Shown: positions 11,617-20,703, counted from the first letter of the stretch. The stretch is DNA of 64,000 nucleotides from Rhodothermales bacterium (GCA_022825385.1 JAJDWX010000013.1:1-64000); one strand, 5' to 3'. The notes: generated by a model not told the origin, from the letters alone. A program made the numbers and translations.

Positions 11617-12897
11617 ATGAAACTGGCTTCGGTGAAAATCGAAAATTTCAGGGCTATTCGGGAACTGGACTTGCCGCTTGATGAGCGTCTCACGGTCCTC
11701 TTCGGGGATAACGCCCACGGAAAAACCAGCGTTCTGAGTGCGATTTCGGTGGGGCTTGGCATAATTCCCACGATACTTCCTGATGTGGCGGGTATCAATT
11801 TCAAGCCATCGATCGACCGGCGCGGCTGGCTCTCTCCCGGCGTGTTGATGACCACTACCGATGACATTGTATGGAGCCGGGGAGGACGTTGGGGGAGAAA
11901 ACCTGGCCTGGGGCAACTGCTGGAAAAGATTGTTCAGATTATGTGGAGGGATGAAAAGGAAAAGCCGCCGGAAGAACTGCCTATCGTCGCTTTTTACGAC
12001 ACGGACCGGGCAGCACTGGACGTACCGCGCCGTCGGCGGAATTTCAGAGGCGAATTTCCCCGTTACGCGGCGCTGGAGGGTGCGCTATCGCCCCGAACCA
12101 ATTTCAGAGACTTTTTCAAATGGTTTCACGCCAAGGAAGACGAAGAACTAAGGGAACAGAAGGAACGGCGAGACTTCGACTACCGGCTGAAAGAGCTGGA
12201 TGTGGTGCGCAAGGCAATTGCCGAAATGATCCCGGGCGCGTCCAATCCCAGGATCCAGCTGCGCCCGTTGCGGTTCGTGGTCACCCTCCAGTCCGAATCC
12301 GGAAAAACCGAACACCTTGCACTCGATCATCTCAGCGGCGGCTATCGCATCATGCTGGCGCTTGCAGCCGATCTTGCAAGGCGGATGGCGCAGGGCAATC
12401 CACATCTGGATAATCCGCTCGATACCGAGGCGATCGTACTGATCGACGAAGTCGAATTGCATCTGCACCCCCTGTGGCAACAGCGCGTACTCGACGATCT
12501 CGCGCGGACATTTCCGAATACGCAATTTATTGTTTCTACCCACAGCCCACAGGTGCTCACTACGATAAAGGCGGAGCAAATCATCCGTCTGTATCGGGAG
12601 GATGACGAAATACTCGCTGAAATTCCCAGTGCAGCTACCATGGCTACATACGGCGCCAAGGCGGGCGACGTACTCGCCTTTGTCATGGGCGTGCAAGAAC
12701 GGCCGCCGAACAACCCCTTCAAAAAAATACTTGACGCCTACGTAAAACTGATCGGCGCAGGACAGGGGAAGTCCCCTGAAGCATTAGCGTATCGACGGCA
12801 ACTGGAGACATTATCCCCGCGGGACCCCGCCCTGGACCGAGCCGATATGGAGATCAGACGGGGGCAGGCGCTCAAGCGCCTGGAAAATACCCAATGA
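11617..12897 (+). CDS. Septu-like (PtuA-type) ABC/SMC-family ATPase
   Basis: A 426-residue OLD/SMC-like ATPase. It begins MKLASVKIENFRAIRELDL, the usual start of this class. Walker A is FGDNAHGKTSVL (about residues 29-40). The signature LSGGYR occurs near 240, Walker B is AIVLIDEVELHLHP (about 270-283), and the switch His lies in FIVSTHSPQVL (about 305-315). There is no long coiled coil or Toprim domain, so this is a compact ATPase like PtuA of Septu or the ATPase of retron Ec78. It overlaps by 4 bases (ATGA) the HNH gene that follows, the expected Septu partner arrangement. Antiphage Septu systems couple the ATPase sensor to the HNH nuclease effector; the role here is inferred from family and gene order. 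ATG 11617 was chosen over 11482 because homology starts there. Confidence 0.85.
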   Translation: MKLASVKIENFRAIRELDLPLDERLTVLFGDNAHGKTSVLSAISVGLGIIPTILPDVAGINFKPSIDRRGWLSPGVLMTTTDDIVWSRGGRWGRKPGLGQLLEKIVQIMWRDEKEKPPEELPIVAFYDTDRAALDVPRRRRNFRGEFPRYAALEGALSPRTNFRDFFKWFHAKEDEELREQKERRDFDYRLKELDVVRKAIAEMIPGASNPRIQLRPLRFVVTLQSESGKTEHLALDHLSGGYRIMLALAADLARRMAQGNPHLDNPLDTEAIVLIDEVELHLHPLWQQRVLDDLARTFPNTQFIVSTHSPQVLTTIKAEQIIRLYREDDEILAEIPSAATMATYGAKAGDVLAFVMGVQERPPNNPFKKILDAYVKLIGAGQGKSPEALAYRRQLETLSPRDPALDRADMEIRRGQALKRLENTQ

Positions 12898-13658
12898 AGC
12901 CTATACGTACGCTGTGCAATCCCACGCCTGGCCTTGACGACTACCTTGCTGCGAAAAACCCTGGAGAGGGCTGGCAGGAATTCAGGTCGCACCAGGGAGG
13001 CCAAGCATATCGGGAGCTTGCCGAAGCCCTGGACAACCTGCAGCATGGTCTTTGCGGATATTGCGAAATCGATCTGATCGACGGCGACCGCCAAGTCGAA
13101 CATGTGATTCCCCAAAGCGACCCGGGTTGCGGAGACGCAAAATCTATGGACCCCGCCAATATGATCGCCTGCTGCACTGGAGGAACGCAGAAAAACATCT
13201 TTGGCCCCGATGCTCGAGGCGACAAGGAACGATACCTCAACGCATCGAAAAGCAGTTGCGGAGAGGCGAAAGGCAGCGCCTCAGACCCGACGTTTGTCGA
13301 TCCGCGAACATTGCCCGCCCTGCCGTCCCTGACAAACGTGCAACCTGACGGGCTGATCGAAGTCAACGAAAACGCCTGCGAGGCGCATGGCGTCTCTGCC
13401 AGCGACATGGAAAAAACCATTAACCGGCTTCGTCTTAATACGGAGCGCCTGCGTCTGGCGCGCGAAAGGCGCTGGGAAGCGCTCAGTGATACCTGGAGCC
13501 GCCATTTCGATAATCCCGCAACGATGGACCTGGCAGCGCGCGCCGAACTTCTCCCTGACGAAAAAGGCTGTTTGCCCAGATTCTTTACGACAAACCGTAC
13601 ATACTTCGGCGGCTATGGCGAAAAAATCCTTGGGGAAAAGCCTCAGAAATGGATTTGA
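12894..13658 (+). CDS. PtuB-like HNH endonuclease (TIGR02646-type)
   Basis: A 254-residue HNH nuclease. The motif core is NLQHGLCGYCEIDL (about residues 43-56, with the metal-binding C-x-x-C), followed by RQVEHVIPQSD (the H of the HNH site) and then PANMIACCTGG. This matches the TIGR02646 family, which includes PtuB of Septu and the retron Ec78 effector. The C-terminal half (about 140-254) has NRLRLNTERLRLARERRWE, a helix seen in relatives, and the PRFFTTNRTYFG tail. It starts within the stop of the ATPase gene, so the two proteins are made together. In characterised relatives the HNH protein cleaves nucleic acid when the ATPase is triggered. It is the last gene of the island; only 31 bases separate it from the end of gpsA on the other strand. 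Confidence 0.85.
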   Translation: MKPIRTLCNPTPGLDDYLAAKNPGEGWQEFRSHQGGQAYRELAEALDNLQHGLCGYCEIDLIDGDRQVEHVIPQSDPGCGDAKSMDPANMIACCTGGTQKNIFGPDARGDKERYLNASKSSCGEAKGSASDPTFVDPRTLPALPSLTNVQPDGLIEVNENACEAHGVSASDMEKTINRLRLNTERLRLARERRWEALSDTWSRHFDNPATMDLAARAELLPDEKGCLPRFFTTNRTYFGGYGEKILGEKPQKWI

Positions 13659-13689
13659 ATAACACTTGGATTCCGTACCACCCCCGCCC

Positions 13690-14694
13690 CTACCCCTCCT
13701 CCTTCAATCCCCGCGCCATCAGTTCCTCCACGGCGTCCCGGGGGGCCATGCCCTCGAAAAGAATACGATACACCGCCTCGGTAATGGGCATTTCGACCCG
13801 ATGCCGGCGGGCGAGGCGATAGACCGAATCGGCGGTGCTCATGCCTTCCGCCACCATGGTCATCTCCCTGCGAATATCCTCCGGGCGCGCGCCCTGCCCA
13901 ATGCGCTCGCCGACATACCGGTTCCGGCTATGCCGGCTCATGCAGGTAACCACCAGGTCGCCAAGGCCCGCAAGGCCCGCAAACGTACCCTCCCGCGCCC
14001 CCATCGCAAGGCCCAGCCGACGGATTTCCGCCAGGCCGCGCGTAACGATGGCGGACTTCGTGTTGTCGCCATAGCCCAGGCCGTCCCCGATCCCGGCGGC
14101 CAGCGCCATCACATTCTTTACGGAACCGGCAATCTCTACGCCGAGCAAGTCCGCATTGCGATACACCCGAAAGCGCGGCGCGGCGAATACGGACTGAATC
14201 TCCCCGACCGTAGCCTCCGAACCTGCGGCGGCCACTACGGTGGTGGGTTTTTCTTCCGCGACCTCCTCGGCGTGGCTGGGCCCGGAAAGCACCCCGATCC
14301 GCTCGGGCGAAACAGACCGAAGCACATCGGCAAGCACGCTCGTCGTCGTATGCAACGATCCGATTTCAATGCCCTTGGCCACCGACACATACGCCGCATC
14401 GCCCCGCGCCTCGTCCCGAACCTGCAGGGCGCAAGCGCGCACGGCCTGCGCAGGCGTCGCGAAAACCCATATATCTCGCGCCCGGACCGCTTCCCGAATA
14501 TCGGACGTCACGAAAACGCTGTCCGGAAGGCGCGCATTCGATAGATACGAAGGATTCCGCCGCGTACGACGCATGGCGGCGGCGGCCTCCGGGCGGCGGG
14601 CCCAAAGCGCGACGTCATGGCCCGATTTGGCGAGCAGGATGGCAAGCGCAGTCCCCCAACTGCCCGCCCCCAGCATGGCTATGCGTCTGTTCAC
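13690..14694 (-). CDS. gpsA: NAD(P)-dependent glycerol-3-phosphate dehydrogenase
   Basis: GpsA reduces dihydroxyacetone phosphate to sn-glycerol 3-phosphate, the backbone for phospholipids. The 334-residue protein shows the N-terminal Rossmann motif AMLGAGSWGTALA (residues 6-18). VFATPAQAVR and VAKGIE follow, then LSGPSHAEEVA, the catalytic Lys in IAGSVKNVMALAAG, and GLGDLVVTCMSRHSRN in the C-terminal helical domain. GTG at 14694 is the likely start: GGGAGG lies 9-14 bases upstream and the next in-frame upstream codons do not look like the family. plsY ends 15 bases upstream, so the two consecutive steps of phosphatidic acid synthesis (making and acylating G3P) are encoded side by side. The gene is convergent with the defence island. 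Confidence 0.95.
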   Translation of the reverse strand: MNRRIAMLGAGSWGTALAILLAKSGHDVALWARRPEAAAAMRRTRRNPSYLSNARLPDSVFVTSDIREAVRARDIWVFATPAQAVRACALQVRDEARGDAAYVSVAKGIEIGSLHTTTSVLADVLRSVSPERIGVLSGPSHAEEVAEEKPTTVVAAAGSEATVGEIQSVFAAPRFRVYRNADLLGVEIAGSVKNVMALAAGIGDGLGYGDNTKSAIVTRGLAEIRRLGLAMGAREGTFAGLAGLGDLVVTCMSRHSRNRYVGERIGQGARPEDIRREMTMVAEGMSTADSVYRLARRHRVEMPITEAVYRILFEGMAPRDAVEELMARGLKEEG

Positions 14695-14708
14695 AACGAC
14701 GCGCCTCC

Positions 14709-15392
14709 CTACAATTCGCCCCGGCCTTTCATTCCTTTCGCCGGACGGAAGGAACGTATCCGGTTTTCCGTTCCCCGGAGCAAGCGGCGGATGTTGGTCC
14801 GGTGCGCCACGACAATGCCCAGCGTGATCGCAATCCCGAAAACAAGCAGGCTCGGATCCACCCGCTCGATGTCGAATACGTAGCGCCGAATGGCCACCAC
14901 AGACGGAAACGCCGCCGCCGCCGAAAGGGAGGCCACGGAAACATACCGGGAAGAAATCAGCACAATCAGGAAAATGGCCAGCGTAATCCCCATCGTAGCG
15001 GGCGTCAGAGCGAACAGTACGCCCGCCGCGGTATTTACGCCCTTGCCCCCGCGAAAACCGGCCCACACCGGATACATATGCCCTATGATCGCCGCCACGC
15101 CCGCCAGCAGCCGCACGACGACTTCCATTTGCCACACGGCGAACCCCGCAGGAAGCATATCCAGGCGAAGCGAGGCGATGGCCCCGGCAGCCAACAGCCC
15201 CTTGCCCAGGTCCACGAGGGAAGCCAGTACGCCGGCTTTCCAGCCAAGCACCCGGAAAACGTTCGTTGCGCCGGCGTTGCGGCTCCCGTACAGGCGAATG
15301 TCTATGCCGTGCATCCACTTGCCTACCCAGACGCTGCCCGGCACGGAACCAACCAGATAACTCAAAATCAGGATAACGGAGAGGGACAACAT
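14709..15392 (-). CDS. plsY: Acyl-phosphate:glycerol-3-phosphate acyltransferase
   Basis: PlsY is the integral membrane enzyme that transfers the acyl group from acyl phosphate to glycerol 3-phosphate. The 227-residue protein starts MLSLSVILILSYLVGSVPGSVW, a first membrane helix with the family's S-x-P-x-x-x-W-like turn. It carries the conserved loops GSRNAGATNVFRVLG (about 36-50) and VWAGFRGGKGVNTAAG (about 105-120), and five or six hydrophobic segments. The start at 15392 is where homology begins, although a longer frame runs to 15575; no good ribosome site is seen for either. It is followed 14 bases later by gpsA, which makes its substrate, so the pair forms a small phospholipid operon. 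Confidence 0.95.
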   Translation of the reverse strand: MLSLSVILILSYLVGSVPGSVWVGKWMHGIDIRLYGSRNAGATNVFRVLGWKAGVLASLVDLGKGLLAAGAIASLRLDMLPAGFAVWQMEVVVRLLAGVAAIIGHMYPVWAGFRGGKGVNTAAGVLFALTPATMGITLAIFLIVLISSRYVSVASLSAAAAFPSVVAIRRYVFDIERVDPSLLVFGIAITLGIVVAHRTNIRRLLRGTENRIRSFRPAKGMKGRGEL

Positions 15393-15512
15393 GATGCAAG
15401 GCGGGCGGAAGCGCGTTACTTCAAGAGTACTTGGAATCTTCTGAATCCTGTGGCTGCGCGGGACGCGCCGGCAAGGAATGACGAAGCGACAGGGCCTTCG
15501 GGCTACAAGTGA

Positions 15513-15535
15513 ACACGCCGGGCCGCCCGGCATGT
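15513..15535 (-). terminator. Hairpin between the trans-sulfuration genes and plsY
   Basis: A GC-rich stem formed by ACACGCCGGG and CCCGGCATGT with a 3-base loop and one mismatch lies in the 222-base gap between the trans-sulfuration gene and plsY. Downstream on the - strand comes TTCACTTG, only weakly T-rich. It may terminate the upstream operon imperfectly. Confidence 0.35.
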
Positions 15536-15614
15536 TTCCGAAAAATCCCTGAAAACGCCGCCCGGCGCGGGCCAACAGGCGGATTTCGGCCGCCGCGCAC
15601 TACGTTGCGGCAGG

Positions 15615-16814
15615 TCAAACCTGCTCCAGCGCCTGCGCAAGGTCCGCCGCAATGTCCTCCGGGTCCTCGATTCCCACCGAAAGGCGAACGAGATTGTCCC
15701 CAATGCCCAGCTGCGCCCGCCGCCCGGCGCCGATGTTCCTGTGCGTCGTGGTCGCCGGATGCGTCATGATCGAGTGCACGTCGCCGAGGCTGGTCGCCCG
15801 AACCGCCAACCGCAAGGCATTGGCGAACCGGAAAACAGCGGCTTCGTCGGCGTCAAGTATTTCAAAGCCCACCATGCCGCCGTACAACGTATCGCCGTCG
15901 GGCCCGCGATCGAACAGCCGATCCGCCACCGCCTGGTCGGGATGGCTGGCGAGGCCGGGGTAATGCACCGCCCCGACCCGGGGATGCGCTTCGAGCATGC
16001 GCGCCACGCGCAAGGCGTTCCGGCTGTGCTCCTCCATGCGCAGCGGCAGCGTCTTGATTCCCCGAATCGTCAAAAACGAATGAAACGGTCCAAGATTCGG
16101 ACCCAGATGGCGCCCCAGTTCCTGCATCCAGTCTGCATGGACCGCCCGGCATATGACCAGGCCGCCCAGTACGTCCCCATGGCCCGCAAGGTACTTGGTG
16201 GCGCTGTGCATGACGATATCGGCGCCCGCCTCGAGCGGACGGCTCAGGATGGGCGTGGTGAACGTAGCGTCCGCCACCACAGGTACGCCATGGCGTTTGG
16301 CGATGGCGCAAATAGCGTCCATCGGAGTTACGCGGACCAGGGGGTTCGAAACCGTCTCCACCAGAATGCACCCCGTGTCCGCGGCCTGGAGCGCCGCCTC
16401 GAACGCCTCCGGGTCGCAGGGGTCCGCATAGCGAGTCGCGACATCCTGCTGCTCCAGGAGGCGCAGCAACTGGAATGTCTCCCCGAACAACACGTTGGCG
16501 GTCAAAATAGACGCGGGGCGATCCCGAAGCGCCGCAAGCAAGGCAATGTTGAGCGCCGCCATGCCCGAACTGCACGCCAGCGCGCTTTCGCCGCCTTCGA
16601 GCAAGGCGGCCTGGCGCTGCAGGGCCGCGGCGGTCGGGTTGCCGTAGCGCTGATACACGAACCCCTCCATCTCTCCGTTCGCCACCGCCGTCATGTCCGC
16701 CGCGCGGCGGTAATGGAAGCTGGCCGCCATTTCGAGGGCAGGCGCGGAAGGCGCGTAGGGCTCGTCTGCGCGCGGCGGCGTACAGCCGTGAATGGCGAGC
16801 GTACCCGGTTTCAT
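15615..16814 (-). CDS. PLP-dependent trans-sulfuration enzyme (MetB/MetC/MGL family), copy 2
   Basis: A 399-residue Cys/Met-metabolism PLP enzyme. The cofactor Lys is K207 in MHSATKYLAGHGD. SSGMAALNIALLAAL (82-96) binds the phosphate, QRYGNPTAAALQRQ (55-68) holds the family's Tyr and Arg, and LVETVSNPLVRV precedes the PLP-ring Asp in VADATF. The usual V-D-N-T-F reads A-D-A-T-F, so the Asn next to the ring-binding Asp is Ala. The TSLGDVHSIMTHPATTTH stretch is the substrate carboxylate-binding region. Sequence alone does not separate cystathionine gamma-synthase, beta-lyase, methionine gamma-lyase and sulfhydrylase activities. It overlaps its paralogue upstream by 4 bases (ATGA). The two are diverged (different N-terminal loops), suggesting two consecutive steps rather than redundancy; this is inference. 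Confidence 0.9.
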   Translation of the reverse strand: MKPGTLAIHGCTPPRADEPYAPSAPALEMAASFHYRRAADMTAVANGEMEGFVYQRYGNPTAAALQRQAALLEGGESALACSSGMAALNIALLAALRDRPASILTANVLFGETFQLLRLLEQQDVATRYADPCDPEAFEAALQAADTGCILVETVSNPLVRVTPMDAICAIAKRHGVPVVADATFTTPILSRPLEAGADIVMHSATKYLAGHGDVLGGLVICRAVHADWMQELGRHLGPNLGPFHSFLTIRGIKTLPLRMEEHSRNALRVARMLEAHPRVGAVHYPGLASHPDQAVADRLFDRGPDGDTLYGGMVGFEILDADEAAVFRFANALRLAVRATSLGDVHSIMTHPATTTHRNIGAGRRAQLGIGDNLVRLSVGIEDPEDIAADLAQALEQV

Positions 16815-17989
16815 ACGGCCTCCAGCGCTTGTTCGAGGTCCGCGAGAATATCGTCGATGTGCTCCGCGCCGATAGACAGGCGGACCAGCCCGTCCGTAAT
16901 GCCGAGTTCCGCACGGCGTTCGGGCGAAAGCATCCGGTGCGTAGCGCTTGCCGGGTGCAGTCCCAGCGTCGTAAGGTCCCCGATGCTGGCCGACGTAGCG
17001 GCAAGGCGCAACCCATCCAGAAAAGCATACGCTCCCTCCTGTCCCCCGCGCACGTCCACGCCGACGGCCCCGCCTTTCTGCCCTTCGGGAAACAGTTTCG
17101 CGATGGCCTCCGCGTCCGGATGGTCTGGATCGCCGGGGTACAGAACCCGCCGGGTGGCCGGATGCCCGTCCAGGCGCTCGGCCACCCGCCGGGCGTTGTC
17201 GCAATGCCGCCGCATGCGGAGCGGCAACGTCTTGATCCCCCGCATGACCAGAAACGCCTCGAAGGGACCTATGGCGGGGCCCAGGCATCGGGAGACCTGC
17301 CGAAGCGCGTCGTGGCGTTCTTTCGGAGCGACCACCGCCCCCGCCAGCACGTCCCCATGCCCCGCAAGGTACTTGGTGGCGCTGTGAATGACCATGTCGG
17401 CGCCATGCGCGGCGGGCCGGACAAGCAAGGGCGTAAACGTATTGTCCACCAGAAAAAGCGCGCCCGCGCCGCGAGCGATCTCCGCGAGGCGGTCCAGGTC
17501 TGCGACGCGCAGACACGGGTTGGACAGGGTTTCCATGAGGAGCAGCGCAGGGCGAACCTCGTCCACGGCGCGGCGCACCGCATCCAGATCGCACACATCG
17601 CAGAACCGGACTTCGACGCCGGACGGACGCAATACGCTGGCCAGCAGTTCGAGGCTGCCCCCGTACAGCACGTCGGCGGCGACGATGGCCTGCCGACGAT
17701 CCAGCAGCGCCGTCATAATGGCCAGGTGCACCGCCGCCATGCCGGAGGCCGTAGCGAACGCCCCGTCCATGCCTTCGAGCGCGGCAATCTGCTCTTCCAG
17801 CGCCTCTGCGCTCGGGTTGCTTATCCGCGAATAAACCTCCCCGGCGCGCTCCTCGGCGAAAACCTCCGCAAGGTCCTCCAGGCGCTCGTAGAAGAAACTC
17901 GCCGAAGCATAGACCGGCGTGGTCACCGGAATATGGTCGCCGAGTCGCTTGCGGTCGCCAGCGTGGACAAGCGAAGTCTGGAGTTTCAT
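16811..17989 (-). CDS. PLP-dependent trans-sulfuration enzyme (MetB/MetC/MGL family), copy 1
   Basis: A 392-residue member of the same PLP family and the first gene of the overlapping pair. The cofactor Lys is K206 in IHSATKYLAGHGD. YSRISNPSAEALEEQIAALEG (53-73), FATASGMAAVHLAIMTALL (78-96), the ring-stacking region DVLYGGS (106-112) and LFLVDNTFTPLL (178-189) are all canonical. The C-terminal SIGDLTTLGLHPASATHR segment binds the substrate carboxylate. The N-terminal HIPVTTPVYASASFFY is typical of cystathionine gamma-synthase and O-acylhomoserine sulfhydrylase-like members, but the exact reaction cannot be set from sequence. Start ATG 17989 begins the conserved MKLQTSLVHAG. The upstream gene ends 31 bases away on the same strand, so transcription could continue through. 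Confidence 0.9.
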   Translation of the reverse strand: MKLQTSLVHAGDRKRLGDHIPVTTPVYASASFFYERLEDLAEVFAEERAGEVYSRISNPSAEALEEQIAALEGMDGAFATASGMAAVHLAIMTALLDRRQAIVAADVLYGGSLELLASVLRPSGVEVRFCDVCDLDAVRRAVDEVRPALLLMETLSNPCLRVADLDRLAEIARGAGALFLVDNTFTPLLVRPAAHGADMVIHSATKYLAGHGDVLAGAVVAPKERHDALRQVSRCLGPAIGPFEAFLVMRGIKTLPLRMRRHCDNARRVAERLDGHPATRRVLYPGDPDHPDAEAIAKLFPEGQKGGAVGVDVRGGQEGAYAFLDGLRLAATSASIGDLTTLGLHPASATHRMLSPERRAELGITDGLVRLSIGAEHIDDILADLEQALEAV

Positions 17990-18020
17990 GCGCCGGTATG
18001 TTTCCTCGTCGAACGGACCC

Positions 18021-19448
18021 CTACCGAATGAGCGTCATGGTTCGGGTCAGCGTCCGGGCGCCGTTTCCGAGCATCAGCCGGTATACGTAACTTCCGGTGG
18101 ACAACCCTTCCGCGTTGAACTGCGCCGCATGTTCTCCTTGCGGCAGTACGCCGTCCACCAGCGTGGCGACCCGACGCCCCGTCATATCGAAGACGTCAAG
18201 GCGGACATGGCCGGATTCCTCCAGGCGCCAGGTTATTTCCGTGGACGGATTGAACGGGTTCGGATAGTTCTGGGCCAGCGCGGCGGTTTCGGGAAGCTCG
18301 TTCGCCCGGTCGGCAGAGGTTACCATTTCGTCGACCATTTTAAACGTATACCGCACCGAACCCACAGGGTCCACCAGCTCAAGCGCGGGCGCAGCAACTA
18401 TAAGGAGTTGCTTAAAACTATTCCACAGCGGTATCAGGACCCGTTCCGTCAGCGGAGCGGGCACCGTGAAGACCACCGTGCTATCGTCTTCGAAAGCATA
18501 ATACAGCGGCGTCCACGTGTGTTCTGCCGGGGGCTGAGGGCGCATTAACAAGTCGATCAGGCTTTTACCAGGATCTACGGCGTATGTGCTCCAGTTATTG
18601 TTTTCGTTCAATTCGAAAATCGACACGCCCTTGAACCGCAAACCGAGCTCCCATACGCTTACGGAAGCAGCGTCCTCAGGCTCGGGATTGTAATACGCAA
18701 ACATCCCTCCGCTTTTTATTCCAGGCCTCTGATCGACGCCCTGGGCCAGGAAGTTCAGGCTGGCTTCCTCTATGACGCTCTCGAGATTGGCCGCAATATC
18801 CTCCGGGGAAGCGCCTGATTCGTCCACGAACGAGGACAATTCCCATTTCCCCAGGAATTTCTCCGGGCCCGCGACAGCCTTGTAGGTAAAATCAACCGTC
18901 TCCCCGTCGTACGGAGTGAAATCGCCGTCGGGCGGTAACTTGAGTCTGTCAAAGAATTCCCTAAGATTCGGGGCAAGTACCGGCCCGCCGAGCGTTAGCG
19001 TACCAAAAAGCCCGTTAACCACAGCGACATCGACAGAAAAAGTCACTGTGCTATCGTCCGGAAACGAATAGGTGGACGGTAGCGAGACAAGCCCAGTGAA
19101 GTCTAAAGTAAGGCTCTTGTCGTCCTCGTTCACGACATAGGAGCCCGAAAAAAACAGCGTGTCGGACACGGAAGCGATGGGCGCAATAAAAATATCGGCT
19201 TGGGGTGGAGCGTCGCTTGTCTGGTCGTGAAACGACAGGGTGGACACGTACGCGTATTTGGCGATATCCCCGGACCGATCTCCCGAATCGTCCGTGATTT
19301 CCGACAGTCTCCAGCTTCCCTGGAGCTTTTCCGCGTCGGATACCTGTGCCTGCGCAGACCATGGCGCCAGAAGCATCAGAGAAAAGAGAACGGGCAAGGC
19401 AACGCGAAAAGGAAGGCGTTTCGACGCCAGGGCAACGCTTTTTATCAT
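18021..19448 (-). CDS. Secreted protein with duplicated lipocalin-like domain and type IX sorting domain
   Basis: A 475-residue exported protein. Residues 1-35 are a Sec signal peptide (hydrophobic core ALPVLFSLMLLAPW, cleavage near AQAQ). Two related domains follow: one begins LQGSWRLSEITDDSGDRSGDIA (about residue 42) and the second FLGKWELSSFVDESGASPEDIA (about 198). Each is followed by beta-rich sequence ending in a D-D-S-T-V strand, so this looks like an internal duplication of a lipocalin-like unit. The last 80 residues are a type IX secretion C-terminal sorting domain: LAQNYPNPFNPSTEITW, then LDVFDMTGRRVATLVDG and a final LSTGSYVYRLMLGNGARTLT strand. Such domains direct secretion across the outer membrane and surface attachment or release. 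The function of the cargo domain is unknown. The neighbours are unrelated metabolic genes. Confidence 0.9.
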   Translation of the reverse strand: MIKSVALASKRLPFRVALPVLFSLMLLAPWSAQAQVSDAEKLQGSWRLSEITDDSGDRSGDIAKYAYVSTLSFHDQTSDAPPQADIFIAPIASVSDTLFFSGSYVVNEDDKSLTLDFTGLVSLPSTYSFPDDSTVTFSVDVAVVNGLFGTLTLGGPVLAPNLREFFDRLKLPPDGDFTPYDGETVDFTYKAVAGPEKFLGKWELSSFVDESGASPEDIAANLESVIEEASLNFLAQGVDQRPGIKSGGMFAYYNPEPEDAASVSVWELGLRFKGVSIFELNENNNWSTYAVDPGKSLIDLLMRPQPPAEHTWTPLYYAFEDDSTVVFTVPAPLTERVLIPLWNSFKQLLIVAAPALELVDPVGSVRYTFKMVDEMVTSADRANELPETAALAQNYPNPFNPSTEITWRLEESGHVRLDVFDMTGRRVATLVDGVLPQGEHAAQFNAEGLSTGSYVYRLMLGNGARTLTRTMTLIR

Positions 19449-19704
19449 GGCTTATGACCTGATTGTTAAGGAATGAGAAAGCGAACAACAGACTCCTCGG
19501 GCTCTGCGATCCACGTCAATAAAAAGACGGGCGAAGCATTGCCCAATGAAGGAATCAAGGAATCGTTCCCAAAACGTAACGCCAAATATAACGCATCGAA
19601 AAAAACATTGCAAACGCCCGAGCAAGCCAGGCGGGCAGAACAGAACAAGCCCCCGAAAAAAAATCGCCGCTTTCATTGAAAATACATGCCGCAACGCCGC
19701 CTCG

Positions 19705-20703
19705 CTACGCCGCGCGAATCTCCCCGACCCGCTTTGGCGACGCCCGCAGATTCTCAAGCATGCGCAGGGCGCGATCCGCTTCGCTCGCCGGTACGGCGGC
19801 AAGGAGTCCCATGCCCAAATTGAACGTACGGCGCATATCGTCTTCCGGCACCTTCCCGAGACGCTGTATCAGCTGGAAAAGCGGCGGCCGCTCCCAGGCG
19901 TCGTAATCGATATCGAAGGTAAGCCCCTCCGGAACGATACGGGGCGCGTTGCCTGGAATGCCGCCGCCCGTAACATGCGCGAAACCGCGCGCCGTCCCTT
20001 GCTCGACGAGGGCGCGAATGGGCCTCAAATAGGATCGATGGACGGCAAGCAGCGCCTCCCCGACGCTTGCTCCGCCCAGTTCGTCCGGGCGATCCTCGAC
20101 GTCGAAATGCGCAAACAGGACGGCGCGGGCCAGCGAATAGCCGTTCGTGTGCAAGCCGGTGGAAGGCAAGCCCAGCAATACGTCCCCCGCCTCGATAGCC
20201 GAACCGTCCACGATCTCGGCTTTTTCCACGACGCCCACGATGGCGCCCGCCAGATCGTACTCGCCCTCGGCATACAGACCCGGCATTTCCGCGGTTTCCC
20301 CGCCTATCAGCGCGCACCCGTTCTCCTTGCACGCCGTCGCCATGCCCCGCACCATGTCCTCCGCCACCTGCGGATCCAGGGCGCCCGTCGAGAAATAATC
20401 CAGAAAAAAGAGCGGGCGCGCGCCGCACGCGGCAATATCGTTTACGCAATGGTTGACCAGATCCTGCCCCACGGTGTCGTGGCGGCCCGTCCGAAAGGCC
20501 ACCTTGAGTTTCGTGCCCACGCCATCCACCGAAGAAACAAGCAGCGGGCGTTCGTACCCGGCGCCCAGTTCGAAGAACGCGCCGAACGCGCCGATATCCG
20601 CCGCCACGCCAGGCGTAAAGGTCTCCCGCACGAGCGGCTTGATGCGGCGCAAGGTTTCTTCGCCTGCGTCGATGTCTACGCCGGCGTCTCGATATGTGGT
20701 CAT
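19705..20703 (-). CDS. purM: Phosphoribosylformylglycinamidine cyclo-ligase
   Basis: PurM (AIR synthetase) closes the imidazole ring in purine synthesis using ATP. The 332-residue protein begins [21 protein letters not shown], the classic PurM N-terminus. It continues with [16 protein letters not shown] (about 55-70), [19 protein letters not shown] (about 85-103), [21 protein letters not shown] (about 130-150), [18 protein letters not shown] and [19 protein letters not shown] 20703 is supported by the conserved start and a preceding CAGGGA; a longer frame to 20970 would overlap the next gene. It ends the long - strand amino-acid gene string, 23 bases after a squalene-synthase-like gene. purD is about 35 kb away in this window, so purine genes are scattered. 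Confidence 0.95.
   Translation of the reverse strand: MTTYRDAGVDIDAGEETLRRIKPLVRETFTPGVAADIGAFGAFFELGAGYERPLLVSSVDGVGTKLKVAFRTGRHDTVGQDLVNHCVNDIAACGARPLFFLDYFSTGALDPQVAEDMVRGMATACKENGCALIGGETAEMPGLYAEGEYDLAGAIVGVVEKAEIVDGSAIEAGDVLLGLPSTGLHTNGYSLARAVLFAHFDVEDRPDELGGASVGEALLAVHRSYLRPIRALVEQGTARGFAHVTGGGIPGNAPRIVPEGLTFDIDYDAWERPPLFQLIQRLGKVPEDDMRRTFNLGMGLLAAVPASEADRALRMLENLRASPKRVGEIRAA

Noticed and set aside
19473-19679. 68-codon Lys-rich + strand frame
   Set aside because: Basic composition is tempting, but there is no ribosome site or homology, and it lies in the 256-base gap before the T9SS gene; evidence is too thin.
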